A DNA stretch of 64,000 nt from Pycnopodia helianthoides (lineage: Eukaryota > Echinodermata > Asteroidea > Forcipulatida > Asteriidae): assembly GCA_032158295.1 (NCBI GenBank), contig CM063256.1, positions 17,752,284 through 17,816,283 on the forward strand. The letters are read 5' to 3'. The stretch's first letter is position 1; every line of letters starts with the position of its first letter. Made by a program: the position numbers and the translations under genes. Shown one piece after another: positions 22,580-36,000 of the stretch. Under the pieces are notes generated by a model that made no database searches, was not told the origin of the DNA, and saw nothing but the letters and a program-made list of their open reading frames with translations.

Positions 22580-25500
22580 CTAGTGGGTATTAGTAACGAA
22601 AGATCCCAAAGACCGGCAAATTGCTTGTTTCTCAGTGAAAAGGCGCACCATGAAAGAACCCGGTGTATCAGGCAAGAAGGTTGAGGGTACTATGTTATAG
22701 CTTCCAGGAAACAGAGTGAACCGTCGATACACCTGTCGATAATTGATGTATGAGCCGGATCTACCAACCTCGTAAGCTTGCTCCATCTGCTGTCTACTCT
22801 GCGGTTGGCTGGGGTCATCCGTCTGAGGAAAATTGGAAGTGCGGATGTTATATCTTTATGTTTTTCAACATCTCTACAATTAATTTTGTTTACGCATAGT
22901 TGCATAAAGACAAGTGCATACAAGTGGATACAAGTTGCATACAAGTGGATTGAATTGATCAAGGAAATAAAACTACTTTTGGGTTGAATGAAAACAAAAA
23001 TTGACTGCAGCAAGACTTGAACCTGCAACCTCCGAATTATTGTAGGTGCTCTACCAACTGAGCTATCTATAGCCCTAATGTTGGTGGTCTTCCTACTTTG
23101 TCAATGTCTTTGTTCGGGTGCCAAGTAGAAGCCATTCAACCTGTAACTGTATAGCCATGGATCACATCCAAGTTTACAATACAACCTGGGAAGCAGCAGC
23201 AGAGGGATCACCTTTTAGGGGATGCAACTTTAAGGAGACCGTCAACACTAGGGCTCAGCTGGTATAGCTGTAGAAGCACGTTAATCCGGAGGTCACAGGT
23301 TCAAGTCCTGCTATCGTCAAGTTTTCTTTGTTCAACCCAAAATTGTTTGAATTCTACCCAGTCAGTTTCCCTTGTGGTTTATTACTTGAAGTAAAAAATA
23401 CCTGAAATATCTTGAAGCCGATTTGGGTTCTCTTTGGGGCGATGTTCTTTTTGGAGCGTCGGTATTCCTGCATGACGACAATAATGATGGAACATTTCCC
23501 TCTCATTCCATGGGAGTCTGATGAATGAGCATCGTCTGATGAAATAATAATCCCCAAAACAACAATAAATACTTTGTTTGGTCGATCACTTACGTACTAA
23601 CTTTATAAGTTTCAGCTTTCATTTCAATTTATGTTTTAACCTTGCAGCGATGCACCCAACCACAGTGCTGTGGCACATATCAAGAAAAACATAACCATTT
23701 CAAAATGGTAGATCCCAACCCCTTGATTTGATATCCTGCAGTGTACCAATACACACGTTTTAGGAGGGGTGTCAATCAACAGGGGTCGTCAATTTGGTCA
23801 GGAGGGGTGGTGGAAAAAAAATTCCCATAGGTCATGCACAAACTCCTATCTCTGAGGCACGCGGGCCACAGAGCACTGCCACAGCTTGGTGGTAAGGCGT
23901 GTTGTGTCTGACCACTCTAGGTTCAATGGGCTTTTGTGAATGAAGGTCTTGTGATCTTGTGCCGACAGCAGACTGGTTTAGCAAACATAAATCATTGAGA
24001 TAAGGCAGAACAGACCCTCTATTAGCCTATCAAATGGGCCTGCCACACCTTTGTGACAGGATGCTGTAACTCCGTTGGGACCAAACAGGTGCCTCGTTGC
24101 AGGGTTTTAATGTATTTTTGGGGGGTTGGAATTAAGACACTAAATGCCTGAACCTTTGAAGCAATTTTCAAAATGTCACCCTTAATTATATGTTCGCCAA
24201 ATACATACCCCCGTCACAATGACAAAAATTGCAAATATAAGAAACTGACACGTACCCCAACCATAAAACTTTAAAAAATTTATTTTGCATTTTTTGTCTT
24301 TTTCTAGTCAATAGTCATAAAGTGTCACCGAATTGAACGGCACCATAATTTATTTACCAATTTCTGTTAATTATTATTGATATTTTGTAAGGGTAACCTT
24401 AACAATAATTAACCTTGAAATCAAGTAAGCAACTCGATCATTAATTCGGGTAAATGAATCTGAAACCCCCCCCCCCCACCCCTGTGTCATTCCTCCCAAA
24501 TTGATCTTACCTGGATGAAGAAGTATAAAACTAAACTGGGGGTTATTGTAGAATGTATCATGGTTGGAACAGCCACCAGCACTGACATTCTTAATCCAGT
24601 GTCCTCGCATATCAGCAACACAAAACCCCCCACCATGCCCACCTGCGCAAAAAATGAATGGGATGGACAGTTAATATTGGTTTTCGGAAGCGTTGTTTCA
24701 AATAGGTCACTTGAGCCGATTTCACAAAGAAGTAAGATTGAGCTTAAAGAACATTACAGAATTGGTTTTTGCTCACAAAACAGTTGCTGGCAGTGTAAGC
24801 ACTTTATGTAATCCACCATATACATAAACTGACGAACCTGTAGAAGTTTGAGATCGATCGGCCATCTGGGTCACGAGAAAATAGTGAAAAACCGATTACA
24901 CATTTGCATGAAATCATATAGGTTCAACAAACGAGTAAAACGCTCACTGAGCGATAAACTCCAATCGGAAAATTAGTTTATTCATTTCTCATCAAATATG
25001 GCGTTTCAGACAGAAATATTTCAAGGGATGTTTTCTACTATCATTATCATTAGATCGTGTAAGTTTTAAGTAAATCTGTGATCAAAAAATTAATTTTACA
25101 AGTTCATTTCCACCAATTCTGTAATGTTCCTTTAAGCTGTCCTGTATCAATCTCAATTGCTAAGCACAGTGTGATGTCACAAACAAATGCTCTTTATGAA
25201 ATATAGCCATGGGGCCGATTTCACAAAGAGCAGAAAATGATCTTAACTGTGTATCAATCCTAATTGTTAAGCAAAGTGTGATGTCACAATACAAAATCAC
25301 TATGGTGATACTGACAACTCATCTTAAGATGAATCTTAACGCTTTGAGAAATCGAGCGCAGGCCTCTCTAAATTAAGGATAATGTGTTTTACACTGTACA
25401 TGCTGAAAATTGTTATGGTTTTTTCACTATTTTCTCTTGACTCATACAATGGATTAAGCCCAAATTTTCACAGGTTTGTTATTTCATGAATGTGGTATAA

Positions 25501-28500
25501 TCACACAAAGCATGAACACAATCTGTGACTATTTTTTCAGCTCCACCAATCCTGTATAGTACCTTTAAACTTCTAAGAAGCAACAAACTTTAAAGGCCCT
25601 GCCTCGTTAAATTGCTTTTTGCAAAAATGCTTTTTCCCTCTCTACCTTTTCTGCGACAGCTTTTGGACGCCTTGGCCAAAAGTGCTTTAAACAAAAGTAA
25701 TAATAGAAACAATTTAAGTCCAAATGTTGTAATTTGTTTGAATAATATTTACCGGCTTCGTTCACATTGGCTCTTCCATCGCCATTGAAGTCAGGTCCCA
25801 ATGTACACATAATAACAGAGTTGAACTTCTTGCAGAAATCTTCAAAACACATCCTGTATTATCATGGGATATTCAAAAATACGAATTGCTCAGGAAAATA
25901 GAAACGTAGTTCGGTAAAAGGCAATTTTTGACTTCTGCTCTTCTCAGAACCAGATATGGAGAGGAGAGCCTCTAGACAGGAACTTTGTTTCTTTCAGGCA
26001 ATCCATGGGGGTCCATCCAGCTGGTTCACTTACCTCTTCCTCTGTGTTTTTATTGCTTTTATAGCTTTCTTGTTTTGTTTTGTTTTAATGTACTTTTTTT
26101 TATGATTGCCCGAGAAATAAAATAACTCTAAATATTGAAAATTTGACAGATCAGATTTTGCAGTGCCTGTCTTTATTGTGTACAGGATACTCAAAGACCG
26201 AAGTAACAATCCAATGGTAACATTAACTTGTAACAACTTACACAAATATTTAATGTTTGCATTATTTCCGACCAAAGATATACAGGCAAACTAAATAAGC
26301 TTACATGTTTTTTATACGCCCAAATGCCACTGGCATCAAATTTTTACAGACCATTCGTTTCTGAGCGACCATCACATACGCCCAGAATGGTAATTCTGGA
26401 CTAAATTTTTTCCAATAGAAAATACAACCCAGAGTTAGGTTTCGTTTTAGAATTAAAGTTACTATACACTGATCTAGCGGCTCTTTGTGGCTGCCGTGGA
26501 CCTTTTGGTACAAGCTTGATGCTGCTGTGGTCTCTAATTATTGACGTTCCATTCCGCCCCCCTCCCCCCCCCCACCCCCCCTCCCCCAACCCAACCCCAT
26601 GATGATTACATTACATAATGCACATTTTTCGGGAAAGAAATGAAGCTAAAGACTTCTGGAAAAATACTATTTGAGGTTTGTGATGGGAGACGAATCAATA
26701 AAAACAACTTACCAAAATTCTCCATCATCCTTCTTTTTGGGGCTCAGTATTTTAGTGTCAGTGCTTGAAATCTTCTTCCACATTGATGAACTGCATGGAA
26801 ACAGTCAATATTTTAAATAGTTAATGTTCAGCTTAAAGGTAGGACTGATGTTTCTAGAAAGCTTGAATACTATTCATTACGTGAATCACCCATTAAAAGC
26901 AGACCCTGAGTTTTGGGAATGAGCAGTTTTTAACAAGATCTTTCTTATCTGATCAAAAGTTCATGAGGCGTAAACATGTGTTTAGGGTGTCACTTGCCTG
27001 TGAGTTTACTGACACAAGTATCAACAAAACTTCACAGGTTCTTGTTTATATTGTGAATTATTGGGAAACAGTGTTAAGCAACTTTAAATCACAAAAATCT
27101 ACTAAATATATCTTGAGAAATCAAATAAGAAACAGTCAGACTCTCTCTCTGCTCTTCAGCATTTTGGTTATTTGACACCAGCAGTAGGCCTCAAAGGTCA
27201 GGATTGGTTTCTAGGGTGAATGATATATTACAACTACTTTACTGGTAACAACTGATAAGAGTCACAGTGAAACCAGTGAGTAGAATTCAGAGATTTTGGT
27301 TAATGGGAAATTCAAGTAATGTCTAATCTTTCAATTATTAAGGTAGGGTCATAGATTGTTAAGTACTTAAATGATTAGCCGTAAAAACTTACTTGGTAAG
27401 AGGCACTGCAGCTGTTGATAGTATAAACTATTTTGGTAAAGGATTCCCTACGAAGTAATATGGTTTGGATAATTTTTCACCCCAAAAAATTTGAATCTAA
27501 TAAATGATTCATGCATTAACTGTTTCGCAGATTTCTGAGGGTTGGTGTTTGTTCGCGAATGCTGCGGCCAGAGATGCGGTTGGTACCCGCTGTCACCTCG
27601 CTAAACGTGGATTGATTCAACGTTCATGTGAAAAGTGGATTTTCACTCCTTTTTCAAGACAAAATTTTCACAGTGTCAGGAATCCAATACTTTACATGGA
27701 ATGAATCCAATTCTTCTTCTTACTTGTCACTCCAGTCTCCTTGCCATTCCGCTGCATTTCCCCAGGGGTTTCTAACCCTCAAAAGTTTCACCACTTTCTT
27801 CTTCTTCTCAAGCTTTACAACCTGAGCATCAGTGATAGTGTAAGCATGACCCGAGACAATCCCGGACTCGTCTGCAGTCACATTCCGCCAGTTTGGATTC
27901 TGCAAGCAACATTCGATATAAATTCAAAATCTTAGTTTAAAGGTGCTTTCCTGTTGCCATGACAATGCAGGACTGATGCTGGGCCTGAACTAAGAGCATA
28001 TGACGTCACAAGCCCAAAGACAGTCCCCTCACTGAGGTCAATGAAGAGCTCTCATTGGCTGAGAGTCGTGCGCCATGTGCGTAGCGCGTACACGCGAGCA
28101 CGTTTCCATTGTTTGACATCAAAGATGGCAGCCAATTTCATTGCATTTCATTTATTCTGGTTGTGATCGAAGCCAAGGACTCTCAGAAAGCGAACTTAAT
28201 CACTATACTAGCCAAGAGCCTCGTGGAGAGTTGTAGGTGTGGGAGGAAAACCCTAAAGAAATATTCCAGGGAAAACCCACGCAATCAGGCAGGTACTGAA
28301 AAACCCAATCCACATAGTACCCCGGTGTGATTTGAACTGGGGTCCCCAGAGGTGGAAGGCAAGGCAAGATACCACAACGCCAACCTCCTCAATGCAAATA
28401 GGGGCAAAGCGAAACACATACTCCATACACACCTTCTGTGAACACGACAAAAAGGCCTTTGTCTTGATTCCCTGGTAGAGCAGAGAGTAGAAATCCGGTG

Positions 28501-31500
28501 AGACGCTTTCCTGAGTGAATAAGAAAACTTCAGACAACCCTGCTGTTAGATCCACAAAAGCGTCCGCTGCCATCCCACCAGCAAGTCCCAGGTATGTCCC
28601 GTTCAACCTGGAAGATAAAACCATTTTTAAATACCGTACATGTAGACCCTCGTCATTTGATTGGTGGAACATGCGTCACGTGTCATACTTTAGTTTGCCA
28701 TTGTACTTATATACTGAATTAATATAGGACGCTTGGGGTACTTCACAGCGACGCTTCGCAGCGCTGTTTCCAAAATAATCGTTCCCGCCCGTTCGTTCCA
28801 ACGAAGCAGGGTCGTGTCATACTTTAGTTTGCCATGTATTTACTTCTGCGACAAGTGACGCTTCAAAATTTAATATACGAGTTCTATACTGATTAATAAA
28901 GGACGCTTGGGTACTTCACAGCGACGCTTCGCAGCACTGTTTCAAAAATAATCGTTCGTCCCAAAGAAACAAGGTGGTGCCACAGTGGACAAGGTTGTGT
29001 CTACATGGAGTCGTCCATGGTGTTTAGAAGGGTTTCTAGGAATTTTCAGAGTGTGGGGTGGACGAGTTTCCTTGTCTTTTTGTGTTTTTCTGTTAGAATT
29101 TTTTTTTCAAATGACAAGGATCTATGTGTGTGTTATAATATAACAAAAACATTGAATGCATTTCATTGGTGCATTGTCGCAGAAAAGAACACTCGATCAA
29201 GTCCATCTTTCCCATTTCACTCCGCTTCGCCTTGTGGAATAGTCCAATTTCACCTCGTAATTATAATCTAAGACAATGCACTCATTATAATAATAATAAT
29301 AATATTTGGAATTGGCCATATCTGTCAGAAAAACACTCCTGGTGCATAGAAAAAGAACTCGCTAATGACGTACTTAAAGCCTAGACTGAACAAGTGGTTT
29401 TCAAGTTAGTTTTGAAGCTGGAGAGTGTCTACTAGTTTGAGGTTCAGTGGAAGAACATTCCAGTGAGATGATCCAGCATGTGGAACAGTCCCAGGTGTGT
29501 CAAATATTTGTAGAACATCTTTTAAACTAAATTCTCCCTACAGACCCGCTCTAAATAAAAGAGTGAATTCTCAATAACAGATGCCCTGGTTTTTTCATCA
29601 AAAATTGTATTCAGGTATTAAATTCAAGCGGCATTAGTCGTTGCTACAGGGATTTAGAGGTCCAAAGGTCAGACAGCTTGGCCCAATCTCGTGATGCTAC
29701 CTACACTTACAGAATTCTAAACGATGTACTTTCTACATGGTGTAACAATTCAAAGAGTTTCTTACTTTGCATATGCCTTTTCCATCAGTGCAGGCCAAAA
29801 CTCATTCTTCTCACTTGAAGAAGCAAATCTTAGCCTGTTTTTTTTGTCGGTAACCTGTCATCGATGACAACATCGACCCAACGACCGAAACGCCAGAATC
29901 GAAAGTGTATGGCTCCGATGTAGTTTGGCGGACAGAGGGATTGATGCTCAGGGATGATCTGTAAGGGTGAAGGAGAGGTTGTAAATGAAGGTGGTGTGAG
30001 ATGAAAGTAATTTTAAGACTGACAACTGGGATTGATGCTCTGGGATGATCTGTAAGGGTGAAGGAGAGATTGTAAATGAAGGTGGTGTAAGATGAAAGTC
30101 AGCTCAAGACTGACAAATGGGATGATGCCTTTAAAGGGGGAAGATTGTAAGGGTGAAGGTAGAGATGTGTTATTATGATGAAGGGTGGAGTTGTAAGAAT
30201 GAAAGTCAGCTCAAGACTGCAACTGGGATTAGTGCTCTGGATGATCTGTAAGGGTGAAGAGAAATTGTAAATGAAGGTGGTGCAAGGATGAAAGTCAGCT
30301 CAAGATAAATTGTTGCTAATAATTTGTTTATGAAGTATGACGAGTAGAAAGAGCACGGAAGCACTCATTAGACTCCTTCATGGAGGTCACAGGGGTCACA
30401 GGGGTCGATTTTTCAATGCCTCGGGTGCGCCTTGTGCCAGCTTTCTAAAGATGTTTGCAGACAAACTGGCCTGGCTCCTTATAAGAAATGAATAACCAGG
30501 CCTGCCTTATTACTAGGACTCCATACATACTATAAGTAAACTGTTATTTTTTATATTTTCATTAAAGTGTGAAGGAAAAACAAACAAAAACAAGGCTGCT
30601 AGATTGACCCTTAACCATTAACTGGTGATTAGGGGGAAAGAAAGGCTCAACTAGGAGCTTCTGCATGGTACCAGATTCGGTTCCTAAAACTTTTAAAACA
30701 TCAGGATGCAATTATGACAGTCTCTTACCTTTTTAATGAGATCCTTATGTTGGGCAATCCCAGCACACGATGCCAGGAACCAACAGTCTGACAGCTCACC
30801 TTGGACAACGTCTTCCCTACTCACACCGTCAACAAACATCCGGGGCTTCTCACATATTTCCTGATTTGGAAAAATTGAAACATTGGTTAAGAAAATCATT
30901 TTCAATAGGCCTAACAATCCATCCAGGCTTGCCACCCTGGAGTTTCATCTTTCATTCTGCAAAGGGCACACTTCCATTGGAAAATCTTTAAGTGTATCGG
31001 AACGGTTTCGAGGGGCATGATCGAAGGACAAGACAAGGGTAACAGAGGCCAAGGCCTCCGTGGCCTAGCCTCCATGTAAATACTGGCCTGAAATATCAAA
31101 CCAATTCTCACTTGGCCTAGCCTCCATGTAAATCCTGGCCTGAAATATCAAACCAATTCTCACTTGTAGAACTTGCCAAGTTATGTCAGCATTACTGAGT
31201 GTAGGACTTTTACAAGATCCGTTGTATAAAACAAACATTGAAAAACTAAATTTAAGTGCCTCTCATTTTGTGTAGGCCAACTGTTCATCAGTGACCCCCA
31301 AAAATGTAGTATTTACAAATTCATCAACAGTAGGGGGGGGGACCTATATTAAAATTTGGCTTGGCATCATAGTATAGTAAGGGGGGTAGAACTTACAAAT
31401 GGTCTCTTCCATTCAGTGTTTTTATTTTTATTTTCGTCACGAAAGAGAGAAGAGTCGTCAGCCGGGAAATCTGGATCCTCATAAAGTTTGCCGTCCGAAA

Positions 31501-33070
31501 TACTAGCAAACTTCCTCTTAAAAGCTTCATAATCCTGGAAAAAAACAGAGATTTAGGGCTTAATGTCACATGTCAACGCATTAAGATTCATCTTCAAAAG
31601 ATGAGTTAATAATTGCCAATTAGTCATTTTTTGGTTGAAAACACCCTTTGCTTAGCAATTAAGATTGATTCACAGTTAAGATCGTGGGCGTATCAGGAAC
31701 TCTTTGGTTGAAGGGGGCACAGGGGTTGATTTGCAATAAAAATGTAAAAAAAGTTACAATTAAAAAAGTAGGCCTAATTCAAGTAATTTTTTTGCTTTCT
31801 ATTTCCAATTTTTCTTCTTCTTGCTGTGCCCAAATTTTCTCCACTGTTTTGCCATAAAATTGGGAGGGCATTGCACCCCCATTCTCTAGGTCTTACGCCT
31901 AGGTTAAAGATCAATCTTGCTCTAGTTGTAAAATCGGCCCCAGGGCTCCAAGGCTCCAGGAGTCAAAACTTTGACCATGTTCATGGAGTAAAAGGAAAAC
32001 CACACACCATTGAGGCATATTTGTGTGAATTGTTATATTACATTTTTATAACATCTTTCCAACCATTCATTTCATAACAAAAGCCCAAATTTTTAGCCCA
32101 AATCGCCAAATCAAAGGCAACATGAATTAAGTAAAGGAAAAGTCTGTCCCAAGCCAATTATGGCTCATCAGGCCGGTGTTTATATTCGGTTTCATTGGCA
32201 TTAAACAACCGAAAAATCTCTATTCCCCCTGGACAGGCATCGATGCCAGTCCATCGCAGATAACTCCCCAGCTCTCGCCAGTACAGTACACATTTGTACT
32301 CCTGAGTGGAGAGAAGCAATTATGATAAAGCGCCATGCCCAAGGACACAAGTGTCTTGTCTGACAGTCCAGGATTCAAACCCAGATTCCGTAAGGCAACA
32401 TGTATCTTTAAAATTTCACAAGGAGGTTGGCAGGAATATAGTTTGCCCCCTCTTTGACAATTTATGTGAGCACAGGGAATCGGGTAGGACCATAATGTAA
32501 ACCAAAATTGACAAATAAGTTTTGTGGTGAACTTTGTACCTCTGTCACTCCAAGAATCAGCTTATGATCCGGATGTGGTTCCTCTAATTCTTCCATCGGT
32601 TCTGGTTCTCCAGAAGGTTCCTCCGTCTTCCAAAGCTCCGCCTCATCTTTAATAATTGGCAAAGGTGAATTCCCATTTCCTACACGTGGTGGAACCGACT
32701 TGGAATTCGGCTGTTTTGAGTTTCCTTTCTTCCCTGAAGGTTTTGACTTCGGTGAAGTTCTTAATTTTTGTTTTATTGCTGGATTAGAGGGAACCGGAGG
32801 AGCCATGGGCTTACTCTTGGGTCTGATCCCAGCTGGAAATTGAGGAGGATTAATGACAGCTATGCCATGATTGTAACTTGCTAACCCTGGTGGTTGGTTC
32901 GGATACCAGTGCTTCGGACTGGGATTCAACTGGTGGGAGAGCTGCTGTGGTGGGAGGTACTGCGGTTGGTGTCCTTGAGGATAATTATTTTGGTAATTCA
33001 ACTGGTCGTATCTTCTGCCATATGTATCGTTTTGGGTTCGAAATTGAGGGGATGATGCACCGCATCCCAT
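22580..33070 (-). CDS. Calpain protease, N-acylated, lacking penta-EF-hand domain
   Basis: Calcium-dependent cysteine protease. Eleven exons on the minus strand: 33070-32540, 31534-31397, 30860-30729, 29958-29766, 28607-28433, 27899-27724, 26790-26713, 25853-25753, 24642-24511, 23535-23402, 22822-22580; about 677 residues. Residues 1-177 are a Pro/Gln/Lys-rich extension starting MGCGASS, a myristoylation motif (Gly2, Ser6) with Cys3 for palmitoylation. The protease core follows: [12 protein letters not shown], catalytic Cys in [11 protein letters not shown], His in [10 protein letters not shown] and Asn in RNPWGN. The domain III (calpain beta-sandwich) then contains [20 protein letters not shown] and ends at MVRLF. 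The stop comes shortly after, so there is no EF-hand domain. All splice phases agree except in exon 4, where an A8 run (after RLPT) is one base short and gives a stop. I start at 33070 because the in-frame ORF above it lacks the acylation motif. Confidence 0.92.
22985..23390. repeat. tRNA-like foldback element, two-headed copy
   Basis: An inverted tRNA-like unit (complement of AGCTCAGTTGGTAGAGC at about 23050-23068) faces a direct unit at about 23250-23320 (CACGTTAATCCGGAGGTC, GGTTCAAGTCC). The right end CCCAGTCAGTTTCCCTTGTG matches the ends at 18490. Lies in calpain intron 10, ending about 12 bp from exon 10. Confidence 0.7.
24744..25135. repeat. TTAA-MITE family A, copy 3
   Basis: TTAA at 24744-24747 and 25132-25135, with ends AGAACATTACAGAATTGGTT and CACCAATTCTGTAATGTTCC. 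Calpain intron 8. Confidence 0.87.
28677..28972 (+). repeat. Imprecise tandem duplication, two ~140-155 bp units
   Basis: The series CGTGTCATACTTTAGTTTGC, then AGGACGCTTGGG, then TACTTCACAGCGACGCTTCG, then AATAATCGTTC occurs twice in the same order (from 28677 and from 28814). The second unit has an extra ~35 bp (CTTCTGCGACAAGTGACGC). Calpain intron 4; no coding content. Confidence 0.75.
29937..30307. repeat. ~91-bp tandem array overlapping calpain exon 4 acceptor
   Basis: Four units begin at about 29937, 30028, 30119 and 30225. Each reads GATTGATGCTCTGGGATGAT then CTGTAAGGGTGAAGGAGAG then TGTAAATGAAGGTGGTG, with unit 3 strongly altered. On the minus strand the segment is CACCCTTACAG followed by ATCATCCC, that is, the 3' splice site and first ~22 bases of calpain exon 4. 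Units 2 and 4 therefore retain extra copies of that acceptor upstream of the real one. Confidence 0.85.
31061..31166. repeat. 52-bp tandem duplication
   Basis: Two near-identical copies beginning TGGCCTAGCCTCCATGTAAA (31061 and 31113) and ending CCAATTCTCACT. Calpain intron 2. A similar isolated GGCCTCCGTTGCCCTGG phrase occurs near 44150 and 59500. Confidence 0.85.
32150..32420 (-). repeat. Diverged dispersed repeat, SINE-related
   Basis: Contains GAGAAGCAATTATGATAAAG and GCCCAAGGACACAAGTGTCT, the reverse complement of the conserved block in the SINE bodies at 16001 and 59887, together with CAGGCATCGATGCCAGTCC. No tRNA-like head is recognisable. Calpain intron 1, ending about 120 bp from exon 1. 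Confidence 0.5.
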
Positions 33071-36000
33071 GGTGAAAGATGAACTTACAACTTCTTCAAG
33101 ACGGAAGACTTGAACTCCGAGCAAGTGGAGGTCTCAACCTTATACTGAGCATTCTACGGCATGCATGGTTGTGATAGGCCTACCTGTAAATACAAATCAT
33201 CAATTTGAAAATACACGTTAATTGTGGAATTCTTTTTAAACAATCCATTTACAAAGACATGAAAGATGTAGAGTTAGCCCAAACCCCTAAATCCCTCTCA
33301 CCCAGAATACTTGTAAATCTTTGAACAAACATTTAACACTTAACAAAACCATAAAAGTCAGTTCATACAATTCAGGAAAAAAAGTAATTTCTTTCTTTTT
33401 TGTTGTCTTTTAAAAGCAATCAGCACATGTTTTCAATTAAAGTAACTGTATTCGATGAGAACAATTCCCTTCTAAAATTTGATTAAAATCAGTCATCATA
33501 CTAGTCATGCTAGTGGTCGAAAGTTCCTGAGACTAATACTACAAAAAACGCAAATGGAAGAACAATTTTTGTTTGTATGTTATGCCTTATGGAACGCCTG
33601 GTTTTAAAAGAAACTTGCACAAAGCACTGAAAGTCTGTCCTGGTGGAGACACGAACAAAAAAGTAAAGTCTACAGGCATGACAGGACAGGGCCCATCAAT
33701 TCCATGGCCTCTGCTTGCCACGGAAATCTGCGCTTACAAAGTTACGTCCAGTAGAGTTATGTGCGCTTTACACTACAGGGCACCATAAGCGTTGAAGTCT
33801 GTGGTAAGCAAGGTAAGCAGAGCCATGAAATTGGAGCGATCCTATATTAAAAGTAGTCTATTTCTAAAATTATTCACCAATGGCAATGCCATCACTCAGT
33901 AGAACTTTCTTAAATAGAATAACGGTACCTCTTAGTACTACTATACTACTGGCTGCCAGGAATTTGATATCACCAAACTGCCCAACAAGGCCAATGTTTT
34001 TAAGTCATTTTATGTGACTGCGACTGAGTTGCCTTCCCTTGCCCATGCCTTGTAAGTTGTATTACAACATGTACAAGGCAAGGGCAAGGGAAAGTCTGTC
34101 CTGAAAGTCTGTCATGAGTTACAAGTTGTAACTTATGAACTTATGACTGTGATAAGTGTGGAAGTGTCCCCAGCCAAGCAGTCACATACGGTGACCTTAC
34201 CCTACTTGAAGGGTGTCAGGATGCATATAAATAATCTGTTTTTAATCATTATAATTTTCAATAAAAATTAATCAAAGTAAGTTCAGACTAACCTTTCAAT
34301 TTCATTTTATGTTCAACGATCCTATCAACTACTACTAGCCCTGTCGGTTCCCTTTCTTCTGCTAAACTTACGAATTATTTTGGTAGAATGAAGATGTAGT
34401 TTAAAATCTTAAAGAGGAGACCATTATTTTTATGAGATATATCGCTGACTTGTCCAGCAGCCACACGACGTACAGCTTCTTTTCAGTCGATGTCAATTAT
34501 TAGTTTTACATTGTCATTTCTGCTGCTAATAAAATACAATAAAAATTGACACATTGTATTCCCATCGCCTAGCTACACAGACTTTACAGTAGTCTTGGTG
34601 CAAGACGTCCCTGTTTGTATCCCAATTTTCCGCCAATAGAGGGCGCTATCACTCCATCTAGCGGTTCGTGGGTGATAGGGGCGCACCACTAGCACTCTCT
34701 CCCATAGGAACCAATGCTATTAATGATAATTATTCAAAAATACTCAACAAATCGTGTAAGTCTCTCAGCCTCTTGAAAACCAATCAGACATATTTCCGAA
34801 CAACTAAACTTCAGAATTCTTTTCAATTTTCGGCAGGTCAACCGTTTGGAATTTTTCCTAACTACCCCAAAAGAAAAAAACACGATTTTTTTGTTTTTTC
34901 CAAAACCGACTTGCTGCCAGTTTTCGTGAAGCACTTCTCCACTTCCCCGGTCAAATAGGGCAAACTTTAACGGCTAAATTTATCAAGTCTCCTAAAAAGT
35001 AGAAGCACAGAATTAACCCCCAGGTTGTGATAGATTCTTATATTTACACAATCTATTAATTGCATGACCCCAAAACGTTATAATTAAAAATAGGTTGTGG
35101 GTTTACAAATTATGATAAGTAGCTTGGCGCATGAATTCTGGCTTATTTAGTGTGGTGCACCCATAGCGGTTGGTCAGAGCCGTATATTATTGGGAGAGTT
35201 CAACAACTCGCGATTAGAAGCCATTTTGTTCCCCAAGAAACGGGGTGCCAGACTAGTCTGCCCATTGGGTTGTGCTCATTGATCTACATTATACTGACTG
35301 GATAGGACAACTCAGCGCGTTTGTGCACGTTCGATGATCGCTGTTATGGCTAAGCGCGTAGTCGCTGCAAGGGGTATTTGCGTGAAAGTACGCAAGCGCG
35401 GCGGCCCCAGCATGCATGCAGCGCCTCAAGCATGCAGTAGTAGTGATGATGAGCATGGTGAAGTTAAAGTATAAAATTAATATTCATTTGTTTATGATAA
35501 TTTTTCTTTTTGGAGAGAGTTTCTTAATCTAAATTGATATTTCATCAATTAATTTATATAGGCCTAGCTAGAGCATGAACGCATATTTGTTTTTAAAGTA
35601 TCAAGCACATTAGAAAACTTCGAGGTCCAATCTTAAAAACCAATAAATTTGGAATAAGAGAAATTGTGGCTAATGTGACCGTTTAATAAATAAACAAGAC
35701 TCTCGCACATAGATAGTGGTTTATTCAATACAAAATTATGACTTTTTTCAATGAGGTGCCAGTTTAGCTCCATTTGTTTAATATTTACAATTAGAAAGTT
35801 AGATAATTGCCACATGGAAAGTAAAACTGAAACTGAAAAAACCATAACTGTGTATTCATCTTATCAGAAATTTAATTAGTTACACACGAAACAGAAACGC
35901 TAAAACGTAAAAAAGAGAGAAGTGAAGACTATAAGCAGGAAAACGTAACGTAAAGGTTCAGTCTGCCAATGAAAATATTCCTAAAAATTTCAGACAGGCA

